NCBI GenBank assembly: GCA_002914805.1
Contig: JXTB01000137.1
Location: 143,001-207,000 of the forward strand
From: Parasponia andersonii
Taxonomy: Eukaryota > Streptophyta > Magnoliopsida > Rosales > Cannabaceae
Length of the DNA: 64,000 nucleotides
Reading direction: 5' to 3'
Both the position numbers and the translations under genes were made by a program. This document shows, in pieces, positions 10,431-22,862 of the stretch (within the stretch, counting starts at the first letter, position 1; each line of letters starts with the position of its first letter). Under the pieces are notes generated by a model. That model made no database searches and was not told the DNA's origin. It was given only the letters and a program-made list of their open reading frames with translations.

Positions 10431-12400
10431 AGAGTTTCAAAATGATCTCTAACTCAATTAGTCAAAAGAGTCAAAAATGAAAGAAGCGATGCTAAGAAAT
10501 CGATCAATTATGTTTGATTATGGTCAAAAATTTTTCGACCGGTGACTTCGATCTTATTTGAATCATTTGATTATGGTCGAACTAGTCGAAAAATTTTGAT
10601 TGAGGTTGAAATTTTTCCAACCACTAGTTGAAAATCGATCGAAATAACTGATGAGAAAGATATTTGCCAACAGATCAAGTATCGTTTAAACTCAAATAGT
10701 TGTGCATTCTCAAGCGTTTTTGTTACTTTGATATATTTTTATATATTTTCATAGATTTTGTAAATAAATGAGAATTAAGATAAATTTTTGCCTAAAAAAG
10801 AGTGTTTCAAACCATTTAGAATCAAGTCGGGACCGATCGATCGAGAAGAGTCGGAGAAAAAACAAGACAAAATGGAGCTAAAAAGGGTAAAAATGGATCA
10901 TCGTGCAACTACTGGGGTGCCTATGCGCCTCTGGACAATGGATGGGGTGCCCCTGGAGGTGCTCTAGTGCCCCTAATGCATCCTGAACACATTTTTAAGC
11001 CTCTTAATGATCTTAGACGGCTCTTTTCTCATGATTGAATGGTGGAGATCATCTATCTTTAAATGCGCTTGAATTTAACTTAGAATGGTGTTTAAAAGGG
11101 GGATGGAGGCACAAATTTCTAGTGTGGAGAATTGGAGAGAAAAATACACAAAATTTCTAGAGAAAGAATCCTTGGAGTTGGAGATTCTTGAAGAAGATTT
11201 AGAAAAATCTCTTGAAGAATAAAAGACTTGAAGCTCATCTCCATAAGAATTTTTCTTTTTCTCTCCTTCACACTACTCTCTCTTGAAATTTGAATTGAGT
11301 TTAATGTAAATACATTTGAGTTTATGAATTTTTTGATGAGATTAGTTTGGATTCTACTATGTTTATTTATATTTGATAGCGAAAATTTGATATACTATTT
11401 CTAATATTTTGTTTTGATTATTTTGTTAATTGTTGGTCTATTTTCCATTTTCAATTCATTTATGCTTCTCTTTGCTCAATGTTTTATTTTATTTGACCAA
11501 TGAATTAGCTAATTTTAGGATATGATTTTGATGCTTGGAAGAGAGTCAATTCATAATCCGGAATTGAAAGGCATAATTTAGTAGTTGTGAGACCTGGAAG
11601 AGATCAACTCCTAGATAATCACTTTGATAATTTGGGTAGTTTTGGGTTATTGTGAGACTAAGATATGAGTGATACCTTAAGTAACATCTATTTGAGAGCT
11701 TAAACTTAATGAATGCTTAATCAATCGCGTTAGACACAAATATCAACTTAGGTTAGTCAGGTGTATTATGTCATTTGACGCTCTAAAGAGATATGAAATG
11801 AGTTTAGATCTCTCGATTAGTGAATCGAATGAAATTAGGCCAGTAATTACTCAATTTGACGAACTTAAGAGTAATTATAGGAAATTATGTAAATAGTTTT
11901 ACCTATATTTTATTTACACTTTTATTATTTTTATTTTTGTTTTCATTTATTTCACTTTTAATTCATTTAGTTTCTATGCTTAGATAAAGTTGCGATAATT
12001 ATGATACTTAGTGATAATTTGACATTCTAGATCGACTATTCTTGCCATTATACTAGTTAATTCTAAGTTTTAAATAATAAGTTAGATTAGTTAATTGGAG
12101 GAGAATTATAAATTATAAATTTGATATTTATGTTTAACTGATGATATAAATATTTCAATTGTCAACAACCAAGAAAGACAACAAATCAAATTCGACCATG
12201 GTCGAGTAGAGGTATTATCAAGGCTAAAATCAGGACCGACGGTGGTGACAGTGATGGTAGAAATAGTATGAAGTTTGTTAGAGAATAATGTATTTTAATA
12301 TTTATTAAGGAATAAAACATCTAAATAATTTAACATATATGATATGAAAATGAAATTTAGTTTTAAAAATATTCACGAGTGATTTTTTTTTTTTTTTCGT
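10430..12400. repeat. Dispersed repeat (copy 1), split by an insertion
   Basis: The outer parts (about 10430-10660 and 12172-12400) match a second copy at about 52640-53110. Shared landmarks are repeated TCGAAAATTTTTCGAC-type motifs, a gaccatggtcgag / gactataatcgag block, and a ggaccgac(g/a)(g/a)tggtg block. Copy 2 is uninterrupted, so the intervening 1.5 kb here is an insertion. The family is not recognised. Confidence 0.6.
10661..12171. mobile_element. Unclassified 1.5-kb insertion inside the dispersed repeat
   Basis: Bounded by agaaaga on both sides (10654-10660 and 12172-12178), a candidate 7-bp target duplication, though A-rich and so weak. The homologous repeat at 52640-53110 lacks this segment. 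It has no coding capacity that I can recognise and no obvious terminal inverted repeat. Confidence 0.5.
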
Positions 12401-12819
12401 TACGAGAATTTAATAGATCATTTTGTTGTAAATTTAAACTAAGGATGTGTCGTAGCAGTAAGTGGCACAGCTTGCACCATTGAAATTTTTAAAATAGAAA
12501 AAACAAAGAAACAAACAAACAAACTTGGAGAAAGAAACAGAAAGGGTGGCGCAGCTATGGCAGGGCCATAGAACGGGTTGCGCAATGCGCAGCTTCGCTA
12601 CTTTAATTTGAAAAAAAAAAAAAAGGCACCTGAAACCAAATAAGCCCCAACACGTTTGTTCCAAAATTTTCTCCTTTTCGTCACTTCCTTTCAACCTAAC
12701 CTTCTCATCTCCCCTCTATCCCTTCCAAACACAACTCAACATCCAAATTAATCCCAAATCACAATCCTTCCATCTATTTCTCCAATTTCAAGAGCAATCC
12801 AAGCATTTGGACATTCAAT
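12401..12819. other. Spacer, nothing firm recognised
   Basis: Lies between the dispersed repeat and the transposon-protein element. Contains a short GC-richer stretch (about 12545-12600, ggcgcagctatggc...gcgcaatgcgcagc) and then pyrimidine-rich sequence that may belong to the 5' region of the following element. No gene is supported. Confidence 0.3.
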
Positions 12820-13467
12820 ATCCATATCTCAAGTTCATCATTCAAGAGCTATTTGGCGAATACATTCATTAGCATTGACTTTCTCTCATACTTTAAGGAG
12901 TTCAATAGAATTATTCCCTCAAAGTAAGTTACTTTCTCAAGTGTATTATTCTTGGATTCATCATTTTGTGAGACATGCGTGGTTTATATACTTGTGATTG
13001 GAGATGAGTTGGTATTAGATTTTTTTCAGGGCTTGAATTGATGACTGGATTATTTGTGGAGTGTTTATTGTCATCTTTTGAGGAATTCTATTGTGATTTT
13101 GGTGATTTGAGCAATTGGAAGATAGCAAGTTGAGCTTACTTGTGGTGATATTTGAGTGTGCGCATCGGGGTGTTCAACAAAAGTTCTGAGTGAGAAAAAG
13201 AGCTTTATTTCATCATTCAAGGGAACCTTGTGACTTTTGTTGAATTGTTTGGTGGATTATAGTGATTTGGGGGTTCTCAAGATAACAATTGGATTTACTT
13301 TTGCGATACTCGAAGAAGACGCATACCAAGTGTTCGATATATCGCCCAAGTGAGCCAACACGCTTAGAATTGCCAAGGCACCCAAGAAACACAAGGGGAT
13401 ATTCGCTAGAGCTCAAGCCAATTTTAATAAAAGAAATTTCGCTAGTCAAGAGGCGTTTGAGGCTTAT
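12820..13467 (+). mobile_element. Fossil plant-transposon-protein element, left part of copy A
   Basis: Matches, in opposite orientation, the segment at about 30597-31235. Near the end it encodes a fragment (PRHPRNTRG, then ELKPILIKE) resembling the N-terminal part of the widespread plant 'putative transposon protein' family. The element is interrupted at 13467 by the Gypsy fossil and resumes at 29876. It is broken. Family placement beyond the general plant-transposon-protein type is uncertain. Confidence 0.55.
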
Positions 13468-14307
13468 TGTAATACCAACTTAATCTAACGTTATTAGATC
13501 AGGTGATGTTTTCATTGCATTCCTTAAACTTAAAAAAATGCGGAATATTTTTTTTTTATAAAATAAATATCTTATTAAAGTCTGTATTAAGTTTATAAAG
13601 AAAATACTAACAATAATTTGAAAGTCAGGCAAGTTAAAGAAAAATTTTTAAAAGTATAAAATATCATTAACAGCAAAATAAAAATTAGAAAATATTCGTT
13701 CAATTTAAATCTAGAAGACTAGACTACTATGTCGTCGAATTGTCTCGTCACTACCATTCGATATGCTACTATTTATCATCTGAAAAATGTTAAATAATAT
13801 AATGAGCTAAAAACTCAGTAAGTTAACCGAAATGCACATAATTGATGAGACATTCTTTAGTTATTTTCTAAAATATGATTTTTGTGATCTTTTTATAAAT
13901 TTGAAGACTTTTCATTTTAATTCTTGGGAGCGCTCAATGTAATGCCTAAGCTTTTAGTAACCAGTGGGCCGTGATTACTGAATCAGTTCTTCTTTTGCAA
14001 TCGACTCCCTGGTAGAACCATATTAAAGGTATAGAGTGAGTACACTTAGCCTATCTAGCCACACGCACATTAATGATCCTGAAAAAGGCCTATCATCCCT
14101 GGAGTCAAAATCATATGGGGTCCCTCCCTAATATAGTATAATATCATTTATCCTTGGTGGGTACGCCGATCCCCCGCGTCCCGTGCCCACTCAATCCTCT
14201 AGACATAGACACACACCAATTTCTTTAAAATCTTACTTTTCAAAATCTTTAATTAAATTTTTAGATAAAATCATTCCATTGTAAAATTTTGTTCTTTTGA
14301 AACATAC

Positions 14308-15755
14308 TATTGGTTGTTTTATAATTGCTACACAAGTGCACATGCCGAACAAGTAATATAGTAATGAGTTGAGTATCGTCTCTACAGAGATTAATTACTA
14401 AAATCAGTTAGAAAAACTAAATGTCAAACAAGCTAAATTAAGAATTCAGAGGACTAACAGATGCAAATAAAAATATAAATTCCAAACATAAAACAGTACG
14501 ATCTAAACAAGAGATTGTAAATCAATAGAGATATTAAGCTGGGATTATTGAATCCTCCTCAGTTGCAAATCTGGGTATTGCAGCAACGCTTACGGCAAAA
14601 TTTACTCCAGTAACCGAAAATTCCATCTATACATAATAATCTTCCGAATTTATTATGTTTTAAGTTCTTCAAACCAGATTTAACATATTCCTATACGGAT
14701 CCAATTTTCAATACACCATTTATAGCATCGATTTTTAATGGGTTATACATGATAAAAATATATTCCTATATCGTTACTAATTTAAAGATCTACTAAAGAG
14801 ATACTTGAAACATGCATCATTCAAGCTAGATCCAACTAAAATCAATCTTTCCAGAATTAATCCCAGTTTATTTATCCTAAATATTGGTGGCCAAACAATA
14901 ATATGAAATAATAATGAAGCTCACTTGAATGAACAAGAGGAAATTACCATAAACACTAAAAACAACATTTAATCCTTCATTACAACCTTAGATTCGTCAA
15001 TATCCCAGCTAAAGAAACTTAGCTCATGGTCTGAAATTTAAATAACAGCAGCTTAAAAAACTCCATCGATTTCAGAACATTCAAGAAAGGAAAATAAAGA
15101 ATTCATTATGAGAACATTAAAAGAAGTAAAGAAAGTGCTAGCTGGATGATAGTGATTTTGATTCCACTACTGCTGCTAGTACTCCTCCATCTTCGTCCTT
15201 TCTTTCTTGTACTATTCCCTATCTCTTTCGTTCCTTTTCTGTATATTTTCCTTCTCTTGAGCTGCCGCCACTTCCCTCTCCTTCTTACAGTACATTTCTC
15301 CTTTTATATTAGGTAGATGAGGTATCCTAACACACATGTCAGCCAAATAAAGGAGTGAGGACCAATGTTACTTCATTTTCTTTTAGCTGGTATTTAATAT
15401 TAGCTGTCAGCACTAGTTGTACGTGAAAAATGCCAGGTGGAAAAAGAATTCTGCTGTTCAGTATTGCTCCGACGCGTTGCTGCAGCAAATTTACTTCCAG
15501 TCTTGACTTAAGTTCAGTCTTTCTTCAAAGATGCTGCTATTTAAATATATCAAAATTCAAGTCCTGATTTCAGCATTTCTACTAGAAATTAAAAGAAATA
15601 AAATAGATATTGACTAAATTAGATCTTAAACATTAGAAACACCACATACAAAAATAAAATAAAGAAAAACACCTAAACTAGACAATTTGTTCCTTTAAAA
15701 CAACTATCCTCAGACTCAAAAACATACTAAATAACTCTATTTTTATAGAGTTATC
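14308..15755. mobile_element. Unclassified 1.45-kb insertion in the 3' LTR
   Basis: Absent from the other LTR, although that LTR also lacks the immediate flanks. Bounded by ACATAC at 14302-14307 and 15756-15761, a candidate target duplication. It begins with a gctacacaagtgcacatg-type block and ends at a perfect hairpin (aactctat ttt atagagtt) followed by atc. No protein-coding capacity is recognised and the class is unknown. Confidence 0.5.
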
Positions 15756-17281
15756 ACATACCATTTTATAAAATAATGTCATGCATATGGATGACCATGC
15801 CTTACATAAAATAATATGCTATATGTTATCAATTTCTATGTAAAACACATATAACACATAATTATATCTTGTAAAACATATCAATAATTAGTATAGTTAT
15901 ATTAAGTCCAAGCGAAAATAAAAATTCAAGAAAGTGAGAATTCCCTCCGAATGCTTTCGACTTAAGTGCCCTACCTACATCATCAGTATTATAAATATAA
16001 ATTTACTTTATTTATTTATTTTTTATTTCCGTAAAATTTCTCGAAAGACTATTTTATTTTTAATGCACTTAACATGAACATAATTTAGGTGTAAAATTAA
16101 AAATATCAAATATAAAATATAATCAGCATCTCATACAATAATCTCACAAACAATTTCATATAATAAGCTTACAATAACCAAAACTAACAGCAGCTCATAT
16201 AAAAATTATATCTCATTGGTCACCACTCAATTTGACGTAAAATTTTACAACAATATTCTTAACACAATATTTTACCATACAAAATTAAAAAAAGTCACAA
16301 AATACACTTAAAAATTATATTTATATATTTTTAGAGTTTAAACACATAATATGTAAATTCGTTTATTTTCTGACTAACAGGTACCAAACGATTTATTTCT
16401 CCTACTACAAAAATGTTTTAATACTGAAACTTTTTGGAGACATATTAGACGTATAGAAACATAGTTAGAAATTTTTATTGGCTTCAAAAGTGACGTTAAC
16501 TAAATATTCATAATTTGTAACCATTCTCTTACAAAACTGTCAATACCAAATCACTAGAATACACACAAAATTTAGAAAATTATGAACAATAATCTATAAA
16601 GAAACACTACCAATAAATTTTATAGTGATCATATAACATATTCAAAAATATACCCTATAAATATTAGATCACAGATAACTATATAAAAGTAATATAAAAT
16701 CTGGAATCATAGAAAAGTGTTTATTGATAGATTTTTAGAATACTAACAATGTATAATCAAAATTTTATTATTATTTAATTAAAATACTATCTATTTCGAA
16801 ATTTTTTTAGACTAAACTAGACATCTCCAAAAAGATCCACGAAAAAGAACAGTATAAAAATAAATTTTGAGCTATTTATAAAGATTCGTAGAACATAGAA
16901 ATTAGTTTTATGAGAAAATAAAATAGTGACATGTTTACGCTAAGGAGCATTAAAATCAAAAAATATTTAATAAAATTATGTTTAATCACATAAATATAGT
17001 CAATTAAGATTCATTATCATACCTATAGAAAAAAATAATTGGAAGAAGTATGTGTACAGATTTTACCTGCAAAATCAAATAAAACTGATAAAAAAAATCT
17101 TGTGATTCTTGGACTTAAATTTTTCTTGAAGATTAAAAATTTATAGATGGAGAAATAGACAAAGGATAATGCTTAGAGAGTTTTTTTTTTTTTTTCTTTT
17201 TTTTTGTATTTTTATAGAGATGAGGAAGAAATGGAGGTGGCTAGGGTTTAGAGAAGAATAGAAATATAAACATTATTAACA

Positions 17282-17375
17282 ATATATATATATATATATA
17301 TATATAATTGAAGCCTATTAATTAATTTTTTTTTCCCTTTCTATTTTTCTTATTATTATTATTATTATTATTATT
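17282..17375. repeat. (TA)n and (TTA)n microsatellites in the LTR
   Basis: A TA run of about 24 bases near 17283-17306 and a TTA run of about 27 bases near 17350-17375, both inside the left LTR. The other LTR lacks this part because of its own insertion and deletion, so their age relative to the element cannot be judged. Confidence 0.7.
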
Positions 17376-18012
17376 TCCTTTAATAAGTCATATAAATGAC
17401 TTCTTCACAGCAACATTTTTTTTTGTTTTTTATATTTAGTTTAATTCACACATATATATATATATAAATCTAATTTCCATTTAATATTAATATATATATT
17501 TATATATGTTCTATGAAATTAAAAAATAAAACAATGTCATAAATGATTTTTTTTTTGTTTTTTATTTTCTTTTTTTTACATGACACTTAAATAATATATA
17601 TATATATCTTATAATTAAATACCACATTGTATTAATTAAATATTAATAACATCAATAACAACAATTACTTATTTAAATAGCTTCAAATAAATATATTAGA
17701 TTATATTAATTACACCTTTTTATTATTTTAAGAATCTATAAAAATTTTAGTAGGCTTGTAAGGCAATTAGATTCATAGTGCACTCATAACAAAATATAAA
17801 ATGACAAATAAAAATTCTCAATATACAGTAAATGTAGACTTTATGTTATAATTTTAAATTAGGGCTCGTATATATCGACCGAGCACTATTGGATATTATC
17901 ATTGCATAGAATCAAGTTAGGCACAAATACTATATAAATTAAATAATATTAAATGCAATTAATAACAAGTAACACTTAACAATTCTAGGGCATTCTAATC
18001 ATAGGTGTTATA

Positions 18013-18027
18013 ATTTCCTCCCCTCTT
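18013..18027 (-). other. Polypurine tract of the Gypsy fossil
   Basis: On the minus strand the sequence immediately before the 3' LTR reads AAGAGGGGAGGAAAT, a typical plus-strand priming polypurine tract. It confirms the orientation and the LTR boundary at 18012. Confidence 0.8.
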
Positions 18028-21000
18028 AAATTAAATTTGGTCCTCGAAATTGAATGTACCAAAAAGATTGGGATACTTTGCACGCATCTCTTCTTCTCGT
18101 TCCCACATTGCTTCCTCAATTATATGATTCCTCTAAAGAACTTTAACAAGAGAAATAGTCTTGTTTTGCAACTCTCTAAATTCACGGTCCAAAATCTTTA
18201 CCGGAGTATTCTCATATGAAAGATCAATAAGAGGTTCTAATAGTTCATAACTCAAAATATGAGAAGGATCAGAAACATATTTCCTCAACACTAATACGTG
18301 GAATACATTATGTACACTCGATAATGATGGAGATAATGCTAACCTATACGCTAGCTCACCAACTCGCTCTAGTATCTCAAAAAGTCCAATGAAATGAGGA
18401 TTAAGCTTACCCTTCAATCTGAATCTCATTACTCCTTTCATAGGTGGTACTTTCAAAAAAATCATCTCTCCAACTGAAAATTCCAAAGGCTTCCTTCTTT
18501 TATCTGTATAATTTTTATTTCGACCTTGTGCTGTCCTCATACATTGCTGGATCTTATCAACCACCTCAGTTGTTTGTTGTACAATGTCTAGACCTATCAA
18601 CTTTGATTCTCTTATTTCATCCCAATGTACAGGGGATCTACATTTCCTTTCATATAGAGCCTCATATGGCGCCATTCTAATTGTGGCCTGAAAATTGTTG
18701 TTATAAGAGAATTCACTAAAAGTAAGAACTTATCCCAAGAACCTTGGAAATCGATCACACAAGCTCTTAACATATTTTCTAATGTCTGAATAGTTCTCTC
18801 TGATTGACCATCAGTCTGAGGGTGAAATGCTGTGCTAAATCTTAATTGCGTTCTCATAGCCTTATGCAAACTTTTCCAAAAGATAGATGTAAACTTGGGA
18901 TCTCTATCTGAAACTATCAACAAGGGTACTCTGTGAAGCCTCATCATCTTTGCCATATATAACTCAGCATACTGGTCCATACTGAAGGTCTTCTTAACCA
19001 GTAAGAAGGTGGGCTGATTTTGTAAGTCGATCTACTATCACCCATATCGAATTATATCCTTTTTGAGTCCTGGGTAAATCAAGTACAAAATCCATTCTCA
19101 TATGCTCCCATTTCTATTCCGGAATCAAAAGTTGTTGTAAGAGACCAGAAGGTTATTAGTGCTCGGCCTTTACCTACTGGCAAGTCAGACAATGTTCAAT
19201 GAATTCTACTATATCCTTTCTCATACCAACCTAACAATAATGATTACTTAAATCTTGAAACAATTTGGTACCTCCTAGATGGATAGAATAAGGAGTATAA
19301 TGAGCTTCGTTCATAATCTCCTTCTTTAATTCTTCATCGTTGGGTATATACAACCTCTTACCATATCTCAACGCTCCATCTTCAGAAATTACTAACTCAG
19401 GATGTTTTCCTAGTTGCACATCATCTTTTAACTTGGTAATCATTGGATCATTCAATTGAGCAAATTTAATTCTTTCCAGGATAGTTGGTTTAATCGATAA
19501 AGTAGCAAAATGTCCTATTTCCCTTTTTAATACCAGCTCTAAATCAAAAATCTAGATCTCATTTCTTACAGGAATAGAGGTACCTTGCAAGATGGAAAGA
19601 TTTCCAATAGTCTTTCTGTTCAATGCATCTGCAACCATATTTGCCTTTTTTGGGTGGTACTTAATCACAGAGTCATAATCCTTTACTAATATTAAACATC
19701 GACGTTATCACATGTTCCACTCTTTTTGTGTAAATAAGTACTTCAAACTCTTACGGTCTGTGAAGATTTCACACTTGGCTCTATATAAATAATGCCTCCA
19801 AATCTTGAGAACAAACATAACAGTTGCTAACTCAAGATCATGGGTAGGATAATTTTTTTCATAATCCTTCAACTGTCGCGACGCATAAATAATTACTTTA
19901 CCATGTTGCATTAAAACACAGCCCAAACCAAGCTTAGATGCGTCATTGTAAATAACAAACCCTTCAGTACCCACGTGGATAGCTAAAACTAGCGCTAATG
20001 TTAATCGTTGCTTCAATTCTTGAAAATTCTTTTCACACTCATCGGACTAATGGAACTTGAAATTTTTCCTAGTCAATTGTGTCAAAGGAGAAGAAATTCG
20101 GTAAAATCCTTCCACAAAATGACGATAATAACGAGCTAAGCCCAGAAATCTACGAACTTCACCTATATTTTTTGGTATGAGCCAACTTTTGACAGCTTGA
20201 ACTTTACTAGGGTCTACGGCTATACCTTCCTTGGAAACAATATGGCCAAGAAACGGTACACGATCTAGCCAAAACTCACACTTCTTGAATTTAGTATATA
20301 ACTGTTTCTCACAGAGGATGTCAAGAACCAATCTCAAGTGTCGTTCATGCTCTGTCATAAAGCATGAATACACCAAAATTTTATCTATAAAAACGATCAC
20401 AAGTTGGTCTAAGTATTCCTTAAACACTCTATTCATTAGGTCTATAAATATAGCCAGGGCATTAGTCAAACCAAATGATATGACCAAGAACTCATAATGC
20501 CCATACCTTGAATGAAAAGCAATTTTAGACACATCGTCTTCTTTAACCTTCAACTGATGATAACTTGATCGTAGTTCTATTTTAGAGAAATGGCTAGCAC
20601 ATTTTAGTTGGTCAAACAAATCTTTGATTCGAGACAATGGGTACTTATTTTTAATTGTGACCTTGTTTAGTTCATGATAATCAATCTAGAATCTCATGGA
20701 CTCATCTTTCTTCTTGACAAATAAGACTGGAGCACCCCATGGAGAATAGCTTAGTCAAATAAATCCCTTATCTAATAATTCTTGAAGTTACGTCTTGAGT
20801 TCTTTGAACTCTGCAAGTGCCATACAATACGGTGCCTTTGATATTGGAACAGTACCAGGTATCAAGTCAATCTTGAATTCAATACCAGGTATCAAGTCAA
20901 TCTTGAATTCAATCTCTTGATCTTGTAGTAATCTAGGCAAATTATCAGGGAAAAATTCTGGGTACTCACACATACTTAGTACATCCTCTACTTCCAATCT

Positions 21001-22849
21001 TTCTTTTTAAGCATCCACAATTGAAGCTAGATATCCCATACAACTTTTATTAAGCATTCGTCGAGCTTTCATTGTAGAGATAATCGGAATACATAGATGG
21101 GTTTTGAACCAATAAAACTAAAGCTTGACTCGTTCAAGGAATTGAATACCATGACTCGATCATGACAATCTATGTTGGCATGGTACTTACTAAGCCAATC
21201 CATCCCTAATATGACGTCAAAGTTATGGAATCCAAGAATTATTAGATCAACAAACAAAGTGTGTCCTCCAAACTTGATTGTATAGGCTATTAAGATGCTT
21301 TTTGATTCCATTATATCTCCTGACGGGGTGGATATGCTAACTCGGGTGTTTGATGGTATACATGTCCTATTCAATTTCTTAGCAAAGTTGCTATTAATGA
21401 AAGAATGAGTAGCCCTTGAATCTATAAGCACTTTTGCAGACAAGCCACAAGCCACAAAACACCTAACACAAATAATAAACAAATAATTAAGCCACGTAAA
21501 AACTATAAGTTAAAGTTATAAGAGTATATCTATAACTACAGAAGGTGTATCCTCTGCTTCCCATTGAGTTATGGTATAAACTCGAGGTTAAGTCTTCGTT
21601 TGACCACCAGAGTTGTCACTAGTCGATGCTTGGCCCATTCTTTAGTAATGAGAAATGTGTCCAGGTTTGTCACATTTATAGCATACATTGGTTCGCATAC
21701 GACATTCACCTTGATGCTCTTTGCCATGCCCATACTTAGGGCATGTTGTTTTCTACTACTTATTTGATCATCTCTGGTGTTGTTATTATTCCCTTGCTCA
21801 TGCTTTCTTTTTTGATTACGTTGATCATCTCTGGTGTTGTTATTATTCCCTTGCTCATGCTTTCTTTTTTGATTACGTCCTTTGTTCTTCCAAAATTTAA
21901 CTTTCCAGCACCACTATTATTATTTCCTTGCTGAGTTTTGAACTCTTCTTGTGCTATCAGTTGTATCCTCTCCACCAAAAGTGCCTTACTTATTACTACA
22001 CTGTATGAATTAAGTTCAAACAGAATGACAACTTGTTTAATTTAAGGTTTTAAACCCTCTTCAAACCATCGAACTCTACTAGCCTTAGTTACCACTAGTA
22101 TAGGAGCAAACTTAGTCAAACAGGCAAACTCTACCTCATACTCAGCGACCGACTTATTTCTTCATTCCAGTTGTATGAATTCTCTCTCTTTCCGTTGTTG
22201 AACACTTTTTGGAAAATACTTTTCATAGAAAGCATCTTGAAACATAGCCCAAGTGAAGGGTGCATCATTTCCATCACGTTGACATTGAATCATTAGCCAT
22301 CATTCATATACATCTCCTTGAAGCTTGTATGCAGCATGTGATACTTTGTCCCTATATGTGCAATTGAGCACAGTAAAAGCCTTTTCTATCCCAACTAACT
22401 ATTTTTCAGATTTAAATGGATCAGTAGTGCCTTCAAAGGATGGAGGAGATAACTTTTTAAATTTAGAAGTAGTACTTGGCAATCTCTGCTAAGTAGGTAC
22501 TCCTTGTTGCATCTACCCAACAGTTGCAATTTTTTGCATAAATGCTCCCACTGTTTGTGGGGCTAGGTGGCATATTTTGGTCAATAGGGTTCGCCTCTTC
22601 CTATTATTCCGTGACCTAGTACTTGGTCCAACAATTCCTAACTAAAGAGAAAAGAAAAGCCTTAGTTTTTGTAACCTCGATGTGCCCAAACTGTGAAATA
22701 CTAAGTGTATACACATATAATCTTCATAGAATAAACTAATAATATAATATAAAGAAAATGAAACGTTTAATATTAACAGATGACAATGAATCGACTCTCA
22801 ATGATAAGATGTAGTAGTCTAGAAAAGTCTACATAATTGCTTAAAACTA

Positions 22850-22862
22850 GGCTCTAATACCA
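22850..22862 (-). other. Primer-binding site (initiator Met tRNA type)
   Basis: The minus strand reads TGGTATTAGAGCC six bases after the end of the 5' LTR. This is one base off the sequence complementary to the 3' end of plant initiator methionine tRNA, the usual primer of Ty3/Gypsy elements. Confidence 0.85.

Larger units (their letters stand above)
13468..18012 (-). repeat. 3' LTR of the Gypsy fossil
   Basis: Left-hand copy in window coordinates. It begins TGTAATACCAACTTAATC and ends ...CATAGGTGTTATA. It aligns to the other LTR at its left edge (13468-14170 with 22869-23560), middle (about 15970-17060 with 23580-24660) and right edge (about 17669-18012 with 29533-29875). It is lengthened by a 1.45-kb insertion (14308-15755), so the original LTR was about 3.1 kb, long as in Tekay-type elements. 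Confidence 0.85.

Noticed and set aside
15733-15755. Hairpin end suggesting a Helitron terminus
   Set aside because: No CTRR follows the hairpin and no TC start is seen at the other boundary, so the Helitron rules are not met.
20231-20497. Plus-strand frames across the Gypsy pol region
   Set aside because: Shadows of the minus-strand retrotransposon coding sequence.
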